A stretch of 64,000 bases of DNA from Anabaena cylindrica PCC 7122. Lineage in GTDB: Bacteria > Cyanobacteriota > Cyanobacteriia > Cyanobacteriales > Nostocaceae. This document shows positions 1 to 8,275 of the stretch, piece after piece. The notes beneath the pieces were generated by a model. The model was given only the letters and a program-made list of their open reading frames with translations, was not told where the DNA came from and searched no databases. The stretch covers positions 155,926-219,925 of the forward strand of contig NC_019772.1 in NCBI RefSeq assembly GCF_000317695.1, in the 5' to 3' direction. Made by a program: the position numbers and the translations under genes. Positions within the stretch are counted from its first letter, which is position 1, and the number at the start of each line of letters is the position of its first letter.

Positions 1-193
1 GAGTCATCAACTGTAAAGGTAAAAATTCAAAGATTAAAGGACAAGAAAAATAGGAGCTTAGTGTTGAAGCTTTTAAATATAGCTTTAATCAAAGCTAACA
101 CACAATTCCCTTTCTGTCTTTCTTTTTACTTTTTACATTTCACTTTCTCTGTCTTTCTTTTACCTTTTTACTTTTTACTTTTTACTTGTAACT
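1..193. other. Intergenic start of window, pyrimidine-rich
   Basis: No gene is visible here. From about 110 to 190 the + strand is a run of T-rich repeats built on the heptamer CTTTTTA. Similar tracts recur at about 1205-1250 and 1968-2010, each a short distance upstream of a gene. Such short tandem heptamer repeats are common in heterocystous cyanobacteria. I see no CRISPR repeat in this stretch. Confidence 0.5.
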
Positions 194-472
194 ATGTTTT
201 ATTTAGTATGCTACGACATTGTTAGCGATACCCGCCGCAACAAGGTAGCAAAACTTTTAGAAGCCTACGGTTTACGGGTGCAAAAATCTGTTTTTGAGTG
301 TGTATTAGATGAGAACCAATATACAAGTCTATCTAAATACCTAACTCGACTTGTAAATAAAGGTGAAGACCAAGTAAGATTCTATCCCATGTCTGCCCAC
401 ACTCGTTGCAAAATAGCAGTTGTAGGAATGCAACCTGAGTTTGTTGTTGATGATGCGGCATTTATTGTTTAG
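194..472 (+). CDS. cas2: CRISPR-associated endoribonuclease/integration protein Cas2
   Basis: A 92-aa protein of normal Cas2 length. It opens with a first beta strand ending in the conserved aspartate (MFYLVCYDI, Asp8), followed by the D-x-R-R-x-K helix region and the typical S-V-F-E-C strand, the ferredoxin-like Cas2 fold. Cas2 is the dimeric bridge of the Cas1-Cas2 spacer integrase. No cas1 or array is in the window; the usual order suggests cas1 just upstream of position 1. The T-rich heptamer tract ends immediately before the start codon. The Cmr operon starts 2.5 kb downstream, so this adaptation gene probably belongs to the same locus. Confidence 0.93.
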   Translation: MFYLVCYDIVSDTRRNKVAKLLEAYGLRVQKSVFECVLDENQYTSLSKYLTRLVNKGEDQVRFYPMSAHTRCKIAVVGMQPEFVVDDAAFIV

Positions 473-517
473 TCGCTACAAGTTTTACACAGTATTTACT
501 AAGATTAATATACCAAA

Positions 518-658
518 ATGACTGCTTGGCAAAAAGAGCGATCTCCTCCTGCTGCGTGACCAAATTTAAGTGATGAATCAAACACTTTTGACTTACTATT
601 TCCTACTGCGTGACTATATCTGCGCTTGAGTCTAGTTAGATATTCACGTAAAGAATGA
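518..658 (+). pseudogene. Possible decayed antitoxin frame upstream of the RelE-like toxin
   Basis: A 47-codon frame runs from ATG at 518 to a TGA at 656-658 that overlaps the toxin ATG as ATGA, the tight coupling typical of antitoxin-toxin pairs. It contains two in-frame TGA codons, both in the context CTGCGTGAC (codons 14 and 32), so it cannot be translated as it stands. I recognise no domain. It could be a broken antitoxin gene or non-coding sequence with a chance overlap. Confidence 0.22.
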
Positions 659-915
659 ATATCAAATTCCGTCTCATTTTTACTTCCAAAGCTCAAAAAC
701 AACTTGACGCATTAGCTCATCAAGATCGTAAGCAATATCATAAGGCTTTTCAATTTCTATCAAAGTTTGGTTCATCATACCGCAGTTTAAGAACCCATCG
801 TTATCAAACCAAAGGTGGTGATATCTGGAGTTCTTCTGCATCAATGGCGAAAAGATTCTATTGGCATTTTTTGGAGGAACACATAATTGTAGTCACACAT
901 TTAGATTCACACTAA
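655..915 (+). CDS. RelE/ParE-superfamily toxin-like protein (orphan)
   Basis: An 86-aa protein with the RelE-like opening (I-x-F-T-S-K-A-Q-K-Q-L-D-A-L), a central helix, and a strand with R-F-Y-W-H near the C-terminus. Length and pattern fit the RelE/HigB mRNA-interferase fold. Toxins of this group cleave mRNA at the ribosome and are neutralised by an antitoxin encoded next to them. No intact antitoxin is visible on either side; the preceding frame at 518-658 carries two stops. The protein may be inactive or controlled in trans. Function rests on fold pattern only. Confidence 0.6.
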   Translation: MNIKFRLIFTSKAQKQLDALAHQDRKQYHKAFQFLSKFGSSYRSLRTHRYQTKGGDIWSSSASMAKRFYWHFLEEHIIVVTHLDSH

Positions 916-1033
916 TCAAGTAAAAAGTTAAAAGATAAAAGTCAAAAGATAATCATCTGGAGAAATTTTGATATACCCCATTGATTTTGAAAACTTGAGT
1001 TTTTTCTATGGCGAAAACTATAGTTTACAACTT

Positions 1034-1177
1034 AGAGGATGTTTAAAAAGTGGTGGGTGATGTATTAAAAACGTTAGATCCTCCTAAATCCTCCTTTTTA
1101 AGGAGGACTTTGATTCCGGTTTTCCCCTTTTTAAGGGGGGATGTTGATACAACCGTAGACTTGTTCATTCATCCTCT
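1034..1177. repeat. MITE-like element with terminal inverted repeats and internal hairpins
   Basis: A 144-bp element between ends AGAGGATGTTTAAAAAG (left) and the complement of AGAGGATGAATGAACAAG (right), with TTA-type flanks on both sides. Inside are two hairpins of Nostocales style: TCCTCCTT/AAGGAGGA at 1089-1107 and CCCCTT/AAGGGG at 1124-1138. It has no coding capacity. This fits a non-autonomous element mobilised in trans. It accounts for most of the otherwise empty 916-1256 interval. Confidence 0.7.
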
Positions 1178-1256
1178 TAGACGGGGTTTAGTTATATAAA
1201 CGTTTCTTCCTACTTCTGTCTCTTTCTTTTTACTTTTTACTTTTTAACTTATTCCT

Positions 1257-1553
1257 ATGCCCAACCCTCGTCCATTACAAATGCGAGAATTACGGCTAAT
1301 TTCAATGTATAGCCATTGGGAATTTGGCATGACACCACAGCAATTCTACTCTAAATGGGCAGTTAGCTATGAGCAAATAGCCCTGATATGTTCTCGTTCT
1401 GATTCTACTGTTAGGGGCTGGTTTAGAAATGGCCGTAACCGGCGTTACCCAACACCTAATGATTTATTTCATCTAGGATTTATGGATTTTTTACTGGAAC
1501 ATTACGAGGAGATTCCTGAGGATATACAAAGCTTATTGCGCTTTGCTTGTTGA
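1257..1553 (+). CDS. Small helix-turn-helix protein, cyanobacterial family
   Basis: A 98-aa protein. Residues about 28-65 form an HTH-like segment (Y-E-Q-I-A-L-I-C-S-R-S-D-S-T-V-R-G-W-F) followed by an N-R-R-Y-P-T-P-N-D-L turn and an acidic, leucine-rich C-terminal helix. The second helix ending in T-V-R-x-W-F is what would contact DNA. I recognise it as a family of small HTH proteins spread through Nostoc-type genomes, with no assigned function. It starts just after a CTTTTTA heptamer tract and lies alone on the strand. A regulator of nearby accessory genes is possible but unproven. Confidence 0.7.
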   Translation: MPNPRPLQMRELRLISMYSHWEFGMTPQQFYSKWAVSYEQIALICSRSDSTVRGWFRNGRNRRYPTPNDLFHLGFMDFLLEHYEEIPEDIQSLLRFAC

Positions 1554-1692
1554 TAGTATTTTACACACACAAAAGTATTCATCTGTCAATATCATGTAGA
1601 CCTGTTTTGGTATATATCTCCTAAACTAATGTGATTTTAGGCAATTCAAAAGACATGATTCAGGCAATTTTCAGCAATTGTAAGAGGTTATT

Positions 1693-1866
1693 ATGACCTA
1701 TTTTGAGCAGTTACATCCGTGGTGCATAGTTCGTAATTTACCTAGTCAAGATTGCATAGTAGTAGCGAGATTTCGTCGTTACAATGATGCAACTGCTTAC
1801 CTACAAGTGCTGAAAAGACAAGCGAATAATGTCAAGTTTGTAGTGAAATTTAATTCCCAAACCTGA
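1693..1866 (+). CDS. Small conserved cyanobacterial protein (57 aa)
   Basis: A 57-codon frame starting M-T-Y-F-E-Q-L-H-P-W-C-I-V-R-N-L-P and continuing with V-V-V-A-R-F-R-R-Y-N-D-A-T-A-Y-L-Q-V-L. The pattern aromatic-E-Q-L-x-P-W-C-I followed by a V-A-R-F-R-R strand and a D-A-x-A-Y/H-L helix matches small proteins I know from many Nostocales genomes. The fold looks like a compact beta-beta-alpha unit. Function is unknown. A strong terminator hairpin lies 67 bp after the stop, supporting a real transcription unit. Confidence 0.6.
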   Translation: MTYFEQLHPWCIVRNLPSQDCIVVARFRRYNDATAYLQVLKRQANNVKFVVKFNSQT

Positions 1867-1933
1867 ATTGCTTGACTTCACAAGAAGTCGAACTAATGGA
1901 AACATTGGCATTTAACTCACGCTAGACGTGCTA

Positions 1934-1968
1934 AATCTCCAGTTAAAAATTATAACTGGAGATTTTTT
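1934..1968 (+). terminator. Rho-independent terminator
   Basis: A perfect 12-bp stem (AATCTCCAGTTA and its complement, 1934-1945 with 1953-1964) with a 7-nt loop runs into a T tract at 1963-1968. It is placed to end the transcript of the 57-aa gene and insulate it from the Rpn/Cmr genes downstream. Confidence 0.85.
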
Positions 1969-2092
1969 CTTTCTTTTGCCTTTTTACTTCTTATTTTTTA
2001 CTTCATCTAAGTGTATTTATGTAAAGATAATTTTATCTAAAGATGGTCTTATTTTACAATAACCAGAGTGACTTTTATTTGATTGAGGTGCG

Positions 2093-2136
2093 TTTGTAGC
2101 TGGCAAGATGCCCGCACTACAAGAATCTTATTATTT
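2093..2136 (+). repeat. Hairpin repeat, copy 1 (left of the Rpn gene)
   Basis: The sequence TTTGTAGCTGGCAAGATG and its continuation, about 44 bp, recurs at 2968-3010 in the same orientation. The core is an imperfect palindrome running from GTAG to CTAC. Both copies read on into an (A)TTTTATTATTT-like tail. It covers the codons that would extend the Rpn ORF upstream, so those codons are probably not coding. Confidence 0.7.
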
Positions 2137-2170
2137 GTTACTAATGTTTGTACCATGCCAAACAGACACA

Positions 2171-2962
2171 ATGTACGACAATACCTGCAAATTTCTAGCT
2201 GAAAACTTCTCCACTGACTTTGCCACCTGGCTATTAGGTAAACCTATCTCTCTTACCAATCTCAAACCATCAGAACTGTCAGTAGAGCCAATTCGTGCCG
2301 ATTCCGTCATCTTTTTACAATCATCACAAATAATACTGCACATAGAATTTCAAACTCTTCCAGATGACGAGATACCCTTTCGCATGACAGATTATCGCCT
2401 GCGGTTATACCGGAAATTTCCTGACAAAGAGATTTACCAAGTCGTAATTTATCTAACGCGCAGTGGTTTACCTTTAGTATTTGAAACTAGCTTTGTCACA
2501 GGCAGACTGAGCCATGAATTTAACGTAATTAGATTATGGGAGCAACCCACGGAGGTTTTTCAACAATATCCAGGACTATTGCCATTGGCAGTTTTGACTA
2601 ATACAAACGACTGTAGCCAAACTTTAAGTCAAGTAGCCAAACTAATTGATAATATTGAAGATAGAAGGATAAAAAGTAATATCACTGCTGCTACGGCAAT
2701 TATATCTGGGTTAGCATTAAAAAAAGAAGTGATTCAAAGATTATTAAGGAGTGAAATTATGAAAGAGTCAGTAATTTATCAAGAAATTCTGCTGGAGGGT
2801 AAGGCTGAAGGTAAGGCTGAAGGTAAGGCTGAAGGCAAGGCTGAAGGCAAGGCTGAAGAAAAAACTCGCATAGCCTTAAATATGCTCCATTCTGGTATTG
2901 CCATAGATTTAATTGCCCAACTAACAGGATTATCTATACAACAAGTCCAGGAATTACAATAG
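2171..2962 (+). CDS. Rpn family recombination-promoting nuclease / putative transposase
   Basis: A PD-(D/E)XK-fold protein of the Rpn (transposase_31-like/DUF4351-associated) group. The conserved opening M-Y-D-N-T-C-K-F-L-A-E, an R-A-D-S strand (Asp44) and H-I-E-F-Q (Glu59, Gln61) form the nuclease core; the C-terminus carries an L-T-G-L-S-x-x-Q-V-x-x-L helix typical of the family. The frame is open from 2108, but I choose ATG 2171 because family members start M-Y-D-N and the upstream codons lie in a dispersed repeat. A 12-bp tandem repeat encodes five G-K-A-E units before the last helix. E. coli Rpn proteins are DNA nucleases that promote RecA-independent recombination. The stop is 72 bp before cas10. 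Confidence 0.85.
   Translation: MYDNTCKFLAENFSTDFATWLLGKPISLTNLKPSELSVEPIRADSVIFLQSSQIILHIEFQTLPDDEIPFRMTDYRLRLYRKFPDKEIYQVVIYLTRSGLPLVFETSFVTGRLSHEFNVIRLWEQPTEVFQQYPGLLPLAVLTNTNDCSQTLSQVAKLIDNIEDRRIKSNITAATAIISGLALKKEVIQRLLRSEIMKESVIYQEILLEGKAEGKAEGKAEGKAEGKAEEKTRIALNMLHSGIAIDLIAQLTGLSIQQVQELQ
2798..2857 (+). repeat. 12-bp tandem repeat inside the Rpn gene
   Basis: Five in-frame copies of GGTAAGGCTGAA (later copies GGCAAGGCTGAA) encode (G-K-A-E)x5, a charged linker before the last helix. Copy number can change by slippage without breaking the frame. Confidence 0.9.
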
Positions 2963-2967
2963 TTATG

Positions 2968-3010
2968 TTTGTAGCTGGCATTTTGCCAGCACTACAAGAT
3001 TTTTATTATT
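2968..3010 (+). repeat. Hairpin repeat, copy 2 (right of the Rpn gene)
   Basis: Second copy of the element at 2093-2136, in direct orientation. Here the palindrome is better: GTAG-CTGGCA-TTT-TGCCAG-CA-CTAC. It fills most of the gap between the Rpn stop and cas10. Two direct copies around one gene suggest that gene arrived or was duplicated together with the repeat. Confidence 0.7.
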
Positions 3011-3034
3011 TCTCATACATCAAAACCTAATCAA

Positions 3035-6000
3035 ATGAATTTTTATCAACGTAAGTTATATGCACTACTACAAGCACCTGAATTTGCTGATTGGGGAGAT
3101 GGTGTATTATCTCAATTAGAATGTCTGACAAATGACCATGAGAATTTAAAAGCTTGGTGGAATGGGGTTAATAGCAATCAAAAAGGTGAAGATGCCCAAG
3201 CGATAGCTTCTGCCTCAGACCGCGTTAATCTATTTTACATAGAACGCAGAGAAAACCCACCACAAGTTACTGTGCGTCATCCGATAAGTGGACAAAAACA
3301 GCAAGTTACAACCTTACCGCCGCCAAGTAACACACCAGATATTAGCCAAATAAAAAATGAAATCGATCCCCAAAAAGTTTTCTGGTGGTTTTGGAGATTT
3401 TATCCAGAAATATTAGCAGCTACACAACCTGATGCCTTGTTATTTCCTGCACATACAGTTATCCCCGACTGTCCACTACATAGCCACCAAAGTACGGTAT
3501 CAGCGTTGACAGGTGCAATGTTTCCAGAAGAGTGGGAAGAGGGAGACTCAAAAACACCTTATTTATTAATATTTTCCTTCTCACCAGTACAGGAATTTAT
3601 CAAATCCTCGCGGAAATTCCTTGATTTTTGGGCAGGTTCATATCTACTACATTACCTCAGCAGTCGGTTGTGCTGGCATATTGCCCAAGAATTAGGACCG
3701 GATGCTGTGATTGTACCTTCCCTATGGAGTCAAGAAATAATTGATGCGTTGATTGTTCAAAAATATCCAGATTTTGGATCTGATTTTGAACGTCTCCAAG
3801 AAGATAAAAAAACCCCGGTGGAAAGGTTTACAGATAAAACATCCACCAGCTTAAGTACTGCTGGATTTCCTAATATGATTACAGTGTTGGTTCCGGGGAA
3901 AGAAGCAGCACAGAAATTGGGAACAGAACTAAAACTCAAACTAACCGAAGAATGGGTAAAGATAGGCGAAAAAGTGCAACTTTGTATCAGAGAAAAAGTA
4001 ATTGAATATTTAAAAAAACAACCTACAAATATAGATAAAATATTAGAAGAAACTTTTGGTGATTTAACTGAATTATCAGATGAATTCCTCAAACCCTATA
4101 GACATGAATTGAGACTTATTCAACAAGAAAGCTGTTGGGAGTGGAACAAACTCTGGAATGAACAACTCAAGCATACTTGGGAACCTTACTGGGCTGCGGT
4201 TCCTTTAGGAAGTCCAGACTTACCATTAATTAAAGATAAAGAAAATAGTATTTTTGATGAAACCTGGATTAAAGTTCAGCAAGAAATCGCCTACGCATTG
4301 ATAGATTTACCTTCCGAAGCTGAAGCCAATGTTTATAACACTCTGAATGTGGGGACTTGGTGGGGAAGCCTACAACAAAGATTGCGGATATGTCTGATTG
4401 CAGTCAAAAATACTCGTAATTGGCAAATCCCCACCGCACCAGGGGAACGCTCAACTATATCTGGACAATTTAGTGCTGTTCACCCCCGTTTTAACTATAC
4501 CAAATTTGCAGAAGGAGCCGGGACTCATGCTAGTTCAATGCGCCTATTTTGGCTACTAATTTCTCAAGCATTTCCAGGATTGTTTAATGGTTCTGAAAAG
4601 TTGAACGCTTTGGAACTCACAAAGCGAATGGCGTGGGTTTATGGGGGAGTTGCAGAAGAATTGGGAGTAAAAATTGTTGACGAATCTTTGTTAAATGAAG
4701 AAGATATTAAAGAATTTGAAACTGATATAGACGTAAAAGAAATTGATTACGAGCAGTTAATCAGATTTCCTAATCTAAGTTCAATTGCTGCTGCCCGCTT
4801 TGCTTCTGAACGTCCTGATTTACTAGAAAAATATTGGCAAAATTTAAACACACTACTTAAAAAGTATTGGGATCAGCAAGTTACCAAAAAAAATGACTTG
4901 GAAACTTATAAACAGCAAAAACGTGATTTTTATAGTAAAACTCGACGACCCTTTCATATTAGCAATACAGACGCAGAAATCAAAATAAAACTACCCCATC
5001 TTCGGAAGAGTTATAACGGTGTCATGTTCTCTGGTAAATGGTTGGCAGATGATATGGGTTTGAAAGGTGACGCTGTTGCTGAACTCAAGAATTTGGTTGA
5101 CAAAGCACACAGCGACACAGGTTTTGGTGACAGCAGTCCCGCAGATTGGTGGGTAATTATTCTAGCTGATGGCGATAGCATGGGTAGTTACGTTTCTGGA
5201 GAGAAACTAAAAAAATACAGATTTTATGTTGAAGAAGATACTGTTGATAAAACTCATGACAATTTTGACAATAATTTATTTAATCAGTTTCTTCAGGAAA
5301 CAACCAAGCGCATGGGTCCAGCTACCCATGTGGGTTTAAACCGCGCTTTGTTAGACTTTTCTAACCGTCTCGTCCCCTACTTAACTGAAAAACGCTTCTG
5401 TGGTCGTGTCATTTACAGTGGTGGTGATGATGTCAAAGTGGTCTTACCTCTGGAAGACTTACCAGAATATATATTATCTCTGCGTGCTGCATGGTGTGGT
5501 GGCGAAGATCCACATCAAGAATTTACTAATTCTCGCAATGATACCGAAAACAAAGTTACTGGCTATTGGCATCCTACCGACAAGGTAAAAGGATTACCAA
5601 AACGTCCTCACTTCACAATGGGAAAGGACGCAACCATGAGTGCGGGGGTGATAATTGCTCATAAAAGCGTTCCTCTCCCCACTGTTCTAGAAAGCTTATG
5701 GGAAGCAGAAGGAGAAAGGGCAAAAAAAATCCCTGGTAAAGATGGTCTTTGCTTCCGTGTAATATACGGTGGTGGGAATCAATTAGAAGCTCTTATGAAG
5801 GGTGAGTTATTAGAAACATGGTGGGAATGGGTCAAGGAATATGAAACTTATCAAGAAAAACTCAGTCCCTTACTGTATCGGTTAGCAGAAGAACTTCCCC
5901 GTCGCGCTGCCATTACTGATAATTACTATTTATTCTCTAAAGCAGCTAAAGTCATCATGGACAGTCGTGATAGCAGCAAACAACTTGAGCCGACATTTGC

Positions 6001-6166
6001 CAAAATTGAAAAGTGGTTAGATAAATGGGAAGATTGGGTAAAATCAGCCTCACAAAATAATCTTGAACCAATTGGTACTACACCAGAAGATTTAGGTAAA
6101 ATTTTGAGATTTACCGCTTTTTGGATTGATAAGCGGGTAGAACGTTTGAAATGGGGTGAAAAATAA
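3035..6166 (+). CDS. cas10: Type III-B CRISPR large subunit Cas10/Cmr2
   Basis: The 1043-aa large subunit of the Cmr complex. Visible landmarks: Cmr2-type N-terminus (Y-Q-R-K-L-Y-A-L-L), the P-A-H-T-x-I-P-D-C-P-L-H segment near residue 150, the palm 1 strand with F-I-K-S-S-R-K-F-x-D-F-W-A-G-S-Y-L-L, the A-D-G-D-S-M-G motif (711-717), and an intact G-G-D-D at 796-799 in the second palm. Intact GGDD predicts synthesis of cyclic oligoadenylate from ATP when target RNA is bound. I see no canonical N-terminal HD nuclease motif, as is common in Cmr2, so DNA cleavage is doubtful. It is the first gene of the Cmr operon; cmr3 starts 3 bp after its stop. Confidence 0.96.
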   Translation: MNFYQRKLYALLQAPEFADWGDGVLSQLECLTNDHENLKAWWNGVNSNQKGEDAQAIASASDRVNLFYIERRENPPQVTVRHPISGQKQQVTTLPPPSNTPDISQIKNEIDPQKVFWWFWRFYPEILAATQPDALLFPAHTVIPDCPLHSHQSTVSALTGAMFPEEWEEGDSKTPYLLIFSFSPVQEFIKSSRKFLDFWAGSYLLHYLSSRLCWHIAQELGPDAVIVPSLWSQEIIDALIVQKYPDFGSDFERLQEDKKTPVERFTDKTSTSLSTAGFPNMITVLVPGKEAAQKLGTELKLKLTEEWVKIGEKVQLCIREKVIEYLKKQPTNIDKILEETFGDLTELSDEFLKPYRHELRLIQQESCWEWNKLWNEQLKHTWEPYWAAVPLGSPDLPLIKDKENSIFDETWIKVQQEIAYALIDLPSEAEANVYNTLNVGTWWGSLQQRLRICLIAVKNTRNWQIPTAPGERSTISGQFSAVHPRFNYTKFAEGAGTHASSMRLFWLLISQAFPGLFNGSEKLNALELTKRMAWVYGGVAEELGVKIVDESLLNEEDIKEFETDIDVKEIDYEQLIRFPNLSSIAAARFASERPDLLEKYWQNLNTLLKKYWDQQVTKKNDLETYKQQKRDFYSKTRRPFHISNTDAEIKIKLPHLRKSYNGVMFSGKWLADDMGLKGDAVAELKNLVDKAHSDTGFGDSSPADWWVIILADGDSMGSYVSGEKLKKYRFYVEEDTVDKTHDNFDNNLFNQFLQETTKRMGPATHVGLNRALLDFSNRLVPYLTEKRFCGRVIYSGGDDVKVVLPLEDLPEYILSLRAAWCGGEDPHQEFTNSRNDTENKVTGYWHPTDKVKGLPKRPHFTMGKDATMSAGVIIAHKSVPLPTVLESLWEAEGERAKKIPGKDGLCFRVIYGGGNQLEALMKGELLETWWEWVKEYETYQEKLSPLLYRLAEELPRRAAITDNYYLFSKAAKVIMDSRDSSKQLEPTFAKIEKWLDKWEDWVKSASQNNLEPIGTTPEDLGKILRFTAFWIDKRVERLKWGEK

Positions 6167-6169
6167 TAT

Positions 6170-7381
6170 ATGCACTGGTATAAGATTACTCCTTTAGATT
6201 TACTCCTGTTTCGAGATTGTAAACCCTTTAGCCCTGGTGATGGTTCATGGGCAAAAGGCTTATTTCCACCGATGCCAATTACAGTATTTCAGGCAATGCG
6301 ATCGCTTTTACCACAAACTAATCATGAAAACCGTACCCAGCGCCATCTAAGTTTTCTCGGACCATTTTTATTAGACAGTCAGCAGACTTTATGGCTACCC
6401 ACACCCAAAGATTTAGTTTGTCTATATCCCCCAGGACAAGACCGCAAAACCGCCACTGATAATTGGAGCGAAATTCTACACCTACAAACGATTCCCAAAG
6501 ATGAAGAAGCATGGAAGCATTTAGCATTTGATGAAGAAGAGATCGACCCGTTAGTTCTTAATAAAAAATGGGATGGTAATATTAGCCCACCTAAACCTTG
6601 GATCAAAGCCGAAGCACTGTTTGGTTATCTTAGAGGTCAAAAAAATCACAGTAATTGCGCTCAAAAAGACTCTGAAAAACCTAGCACTAGTTGGGATCAA
6701 AAAGACTTTCACCACAATCCTTGGAAGACACAGGTTTTACCTCATATCCAAATGCAACCTGACAAGCGACAGGTTAAAGATGCTGATGGTTACTTTACCG
6801 AAGTTGCAGTCCGCCTGGAAGATGGATGGTGTTTTATCGCGGCTTTGAGTGTGGATATTTTAGCAAGGGAAAGCATTGTCCGGTTAGGAGGTGAGGGACA
6901 TCGGGCTTTAGTATCACACCTGGAGCCAAATGACACATTGAAAGGCCAACTTGATTTTTTGCTAGAGAGCGATAGCGAAGCGCTGCTGCAAGCAGTTCGC
7001 ATACCACCAGATTACTCATCTACAGTACCAAACTTTGCCTATCTCCTGACACCCGGACTAGGGCTATTTGAGGAAACAAGTTACAGAGCCTATCCCCAAG
7101 CTTGGAAGGAACATCTCAAAGGCTGTGCTACCGATAAAGCTTTACTGTGGGGTGGTGTCTCCACATTGCGTAAAGATATAGACAACAACAAAACAAGGGA
7201 GGAATCTGCTTTACTACCGCAAAGAGCATTTGTACCGCCGGGGACAGTATATTTATTTAATCATGAAGTAGCAACAAACCAGCAAGTTTTACCCAATGGG
7301 GATGTAAATTGGTTACAGACTTTTAGAAGGCTTAATTATGGAAAACTTTTATGGGGAAGAAGGAATTTAATCAATGAGTGA
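6170..7381 (+). CDS. cmr3: Type III-B RAMP protein Cmr3
   Basis: A 403-aa Cas5-group RAMP protein that caps the 5' tag end of the crRNA in the Cmr complex and contacts Cas10. The N-terminus W-Y-K-I-T-P-L-D-L-L-L-F-R-D-C-K-P-F is the Cmr3 signature, and a G-G-E-G-H-R-A segment near residue 240 is also typical. The frame overlaps cmr4 by 8 bp, indicating translational coupling. Codons at 6969-7000 coincide with a GCGATAGCGAAGCGCTGC-type palindromic stretch resembling dispersed Nostoc repeats, giving a short acidic insert (S-D-S-E-A). Confidence 0.93.
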   Translation: MHWYKITPLDLLLFRDCKPFSPGDGSWAKGLFPPMPITVFQAMRSLLPQTNHENRTQRHLSFLGPFLLDSQQTLWLPTPKDLVCLYPPGQDRKTATDNWSEILHLQTIPKDEEAWKHLAFDEEEIDPLVLNKKWDGNISPPKPWIKAEALFGYLRGQKNHSNCAQKDSEKPSTSWDQKDFHHNPWKTQVLPHIQMQPDKRQVKDADGYFTEVAVRLEDGWCFIAALSVDILARESIVRLGGEGHRALVSHLEPNDTLKGQLDFLLESDSEALLQAVRIPPDYSSTVPNFAYLLTPGLGLFEETSYRAYPQAWKEHLKGCATDKALLWGGVSTLRKDIDNNKTREESALLPQRAFVPPGTVYLFNHEVATNQQVLPNGDVNWLQTFRRLNYGKLLWGRRNLINE

Positions 7382-8273
7382 TTTTCGTACTGGATATCTT
7401 TATGCACTTGCACCAGTTCATTGTGGTGGTGAAGGTGATTTAGGAAATATCTTAGATATTGTCCGCGAAGTACACACGGATTTTCCTTATATTCCCGGCT
7501 CTTCTCTTAGAGGTAGTGTGCGCTGGGATGTAAACTCTATTGACCCAGCTATCGCAGATAAATTATTTGGTAAAGAATTAAGTGCAGATGGACAAATGGG
7601 AGTTCATCAAGTTTGGTTTGGTGATGCCCGCTTGTTATGGATACCGATGCGAACAATGGCAATGGGTAATCGTAATGTATTTACCTGGGTAAGCTGTCAT
7701 TCACTAATCCGCGACCATGCACTACTATCTGGATTACCAATCAGTGATTTGCCTAATCATCCTGTAGGAACTCAAGCGGGTAGTTATTACGTTGCTGATG
7801 CTCAATTGCAAGTTTCTGGATTCACGAACGAACAAAAACAAGCGATCGCTCTAGCTGGGGATTGGCAAGAATCACTTGGTAATGCGATTCAGTCAACCTG
7901 GAATAATAACCGGATTGTCCTGGCTGATAGTGATTTTCAAACTTTAATGGAGCATTCGCTATGGACACAGATTCGCAACAAAATTAATAAATCTGAGGAT
8001 AATGAAGATGATTCTGAAGGTGGTGCAGAAATATTTTGGACGGATGTTTGCATTCCCAGAGATACTATTCTCTACTACCCCTGGGGTTACAAATTAAACA
8101 AAACTAACCCCATAGCCCAACGGGAACATGATTGTTTGATGGATGTTGTGACTGGGTTATTTCAAGTCGGAGGACAGGCTAACGTCGGGCGAGGTTGGGT
8201 GCAAGGGTGGGTGACAAATAATACTTTGCCTGTGATATTGAATACAAATAAACTTATGCAAGTGGAGATGTAA
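7374..8273 (+). CDS. cmr4: Type III-B RAMP protein Cmr4 (target RNA cleaving backbone)
   Basis: A 299-aa Cas7-group RAMP. Features: A-P-V-H-C-G-G-E-G at residues 13-21, I-L-D-I-V-R-E with Asp28 in the position of the catalytic aspartate of characterised Cmr4, I-P-G-S-S-L-R-G-S-V-R (glycine-rich loop), and a terminal G-G-Q-A-N-V-G-R-G-W motif. Cmr4 polymerises along the crRNA and cuts target RNA at 6-nt intervals. Asp28 being kept predicts RNase activity. It starts inside the 3' end of cmr3, with cmr5 2 bp downstream. Confidence 0.94.
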   Translation: MSDFRTGYLYALAPVHCGGEGDLGNILDIVREVHTDFPYIPGSSLRGSVRWDVNSIDPAIADKLFGKELSADGQMGVHQVWFGDARLLWIPMRTMAMGNRNVFTWVSCHSLIRDHALLSGLPISDLPNHPVGTQAGSYYVADAQLQVSGFTNEQKQAIALAGDWQESLGNAIQSTWNNNRIVLADSDFQTLMEHSLWTQIRNKINKSEDNEDDSEGGAEIFWTDVCIPRDTILYYPWGYKLNKTNPIAQREHDCLMDVVTGLFQVGGQANVGRGWVQGWVTNNTLPVILNTNKLMQVEM

Positions 8274-8275
8274 TT

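Noticed and set aside
505..702. 65-aa minus-strand frame overlapping the RelE-like gene start
   Set aside because: No domain and no ribosome-binding site; overlaps a better supported gene.
2108..2170. Upstream start of the Rpn gene at 2108
   Set aside because: The extra 21 codons fall in a dispersed repeat; family members start at M-Y-D-N (2171).
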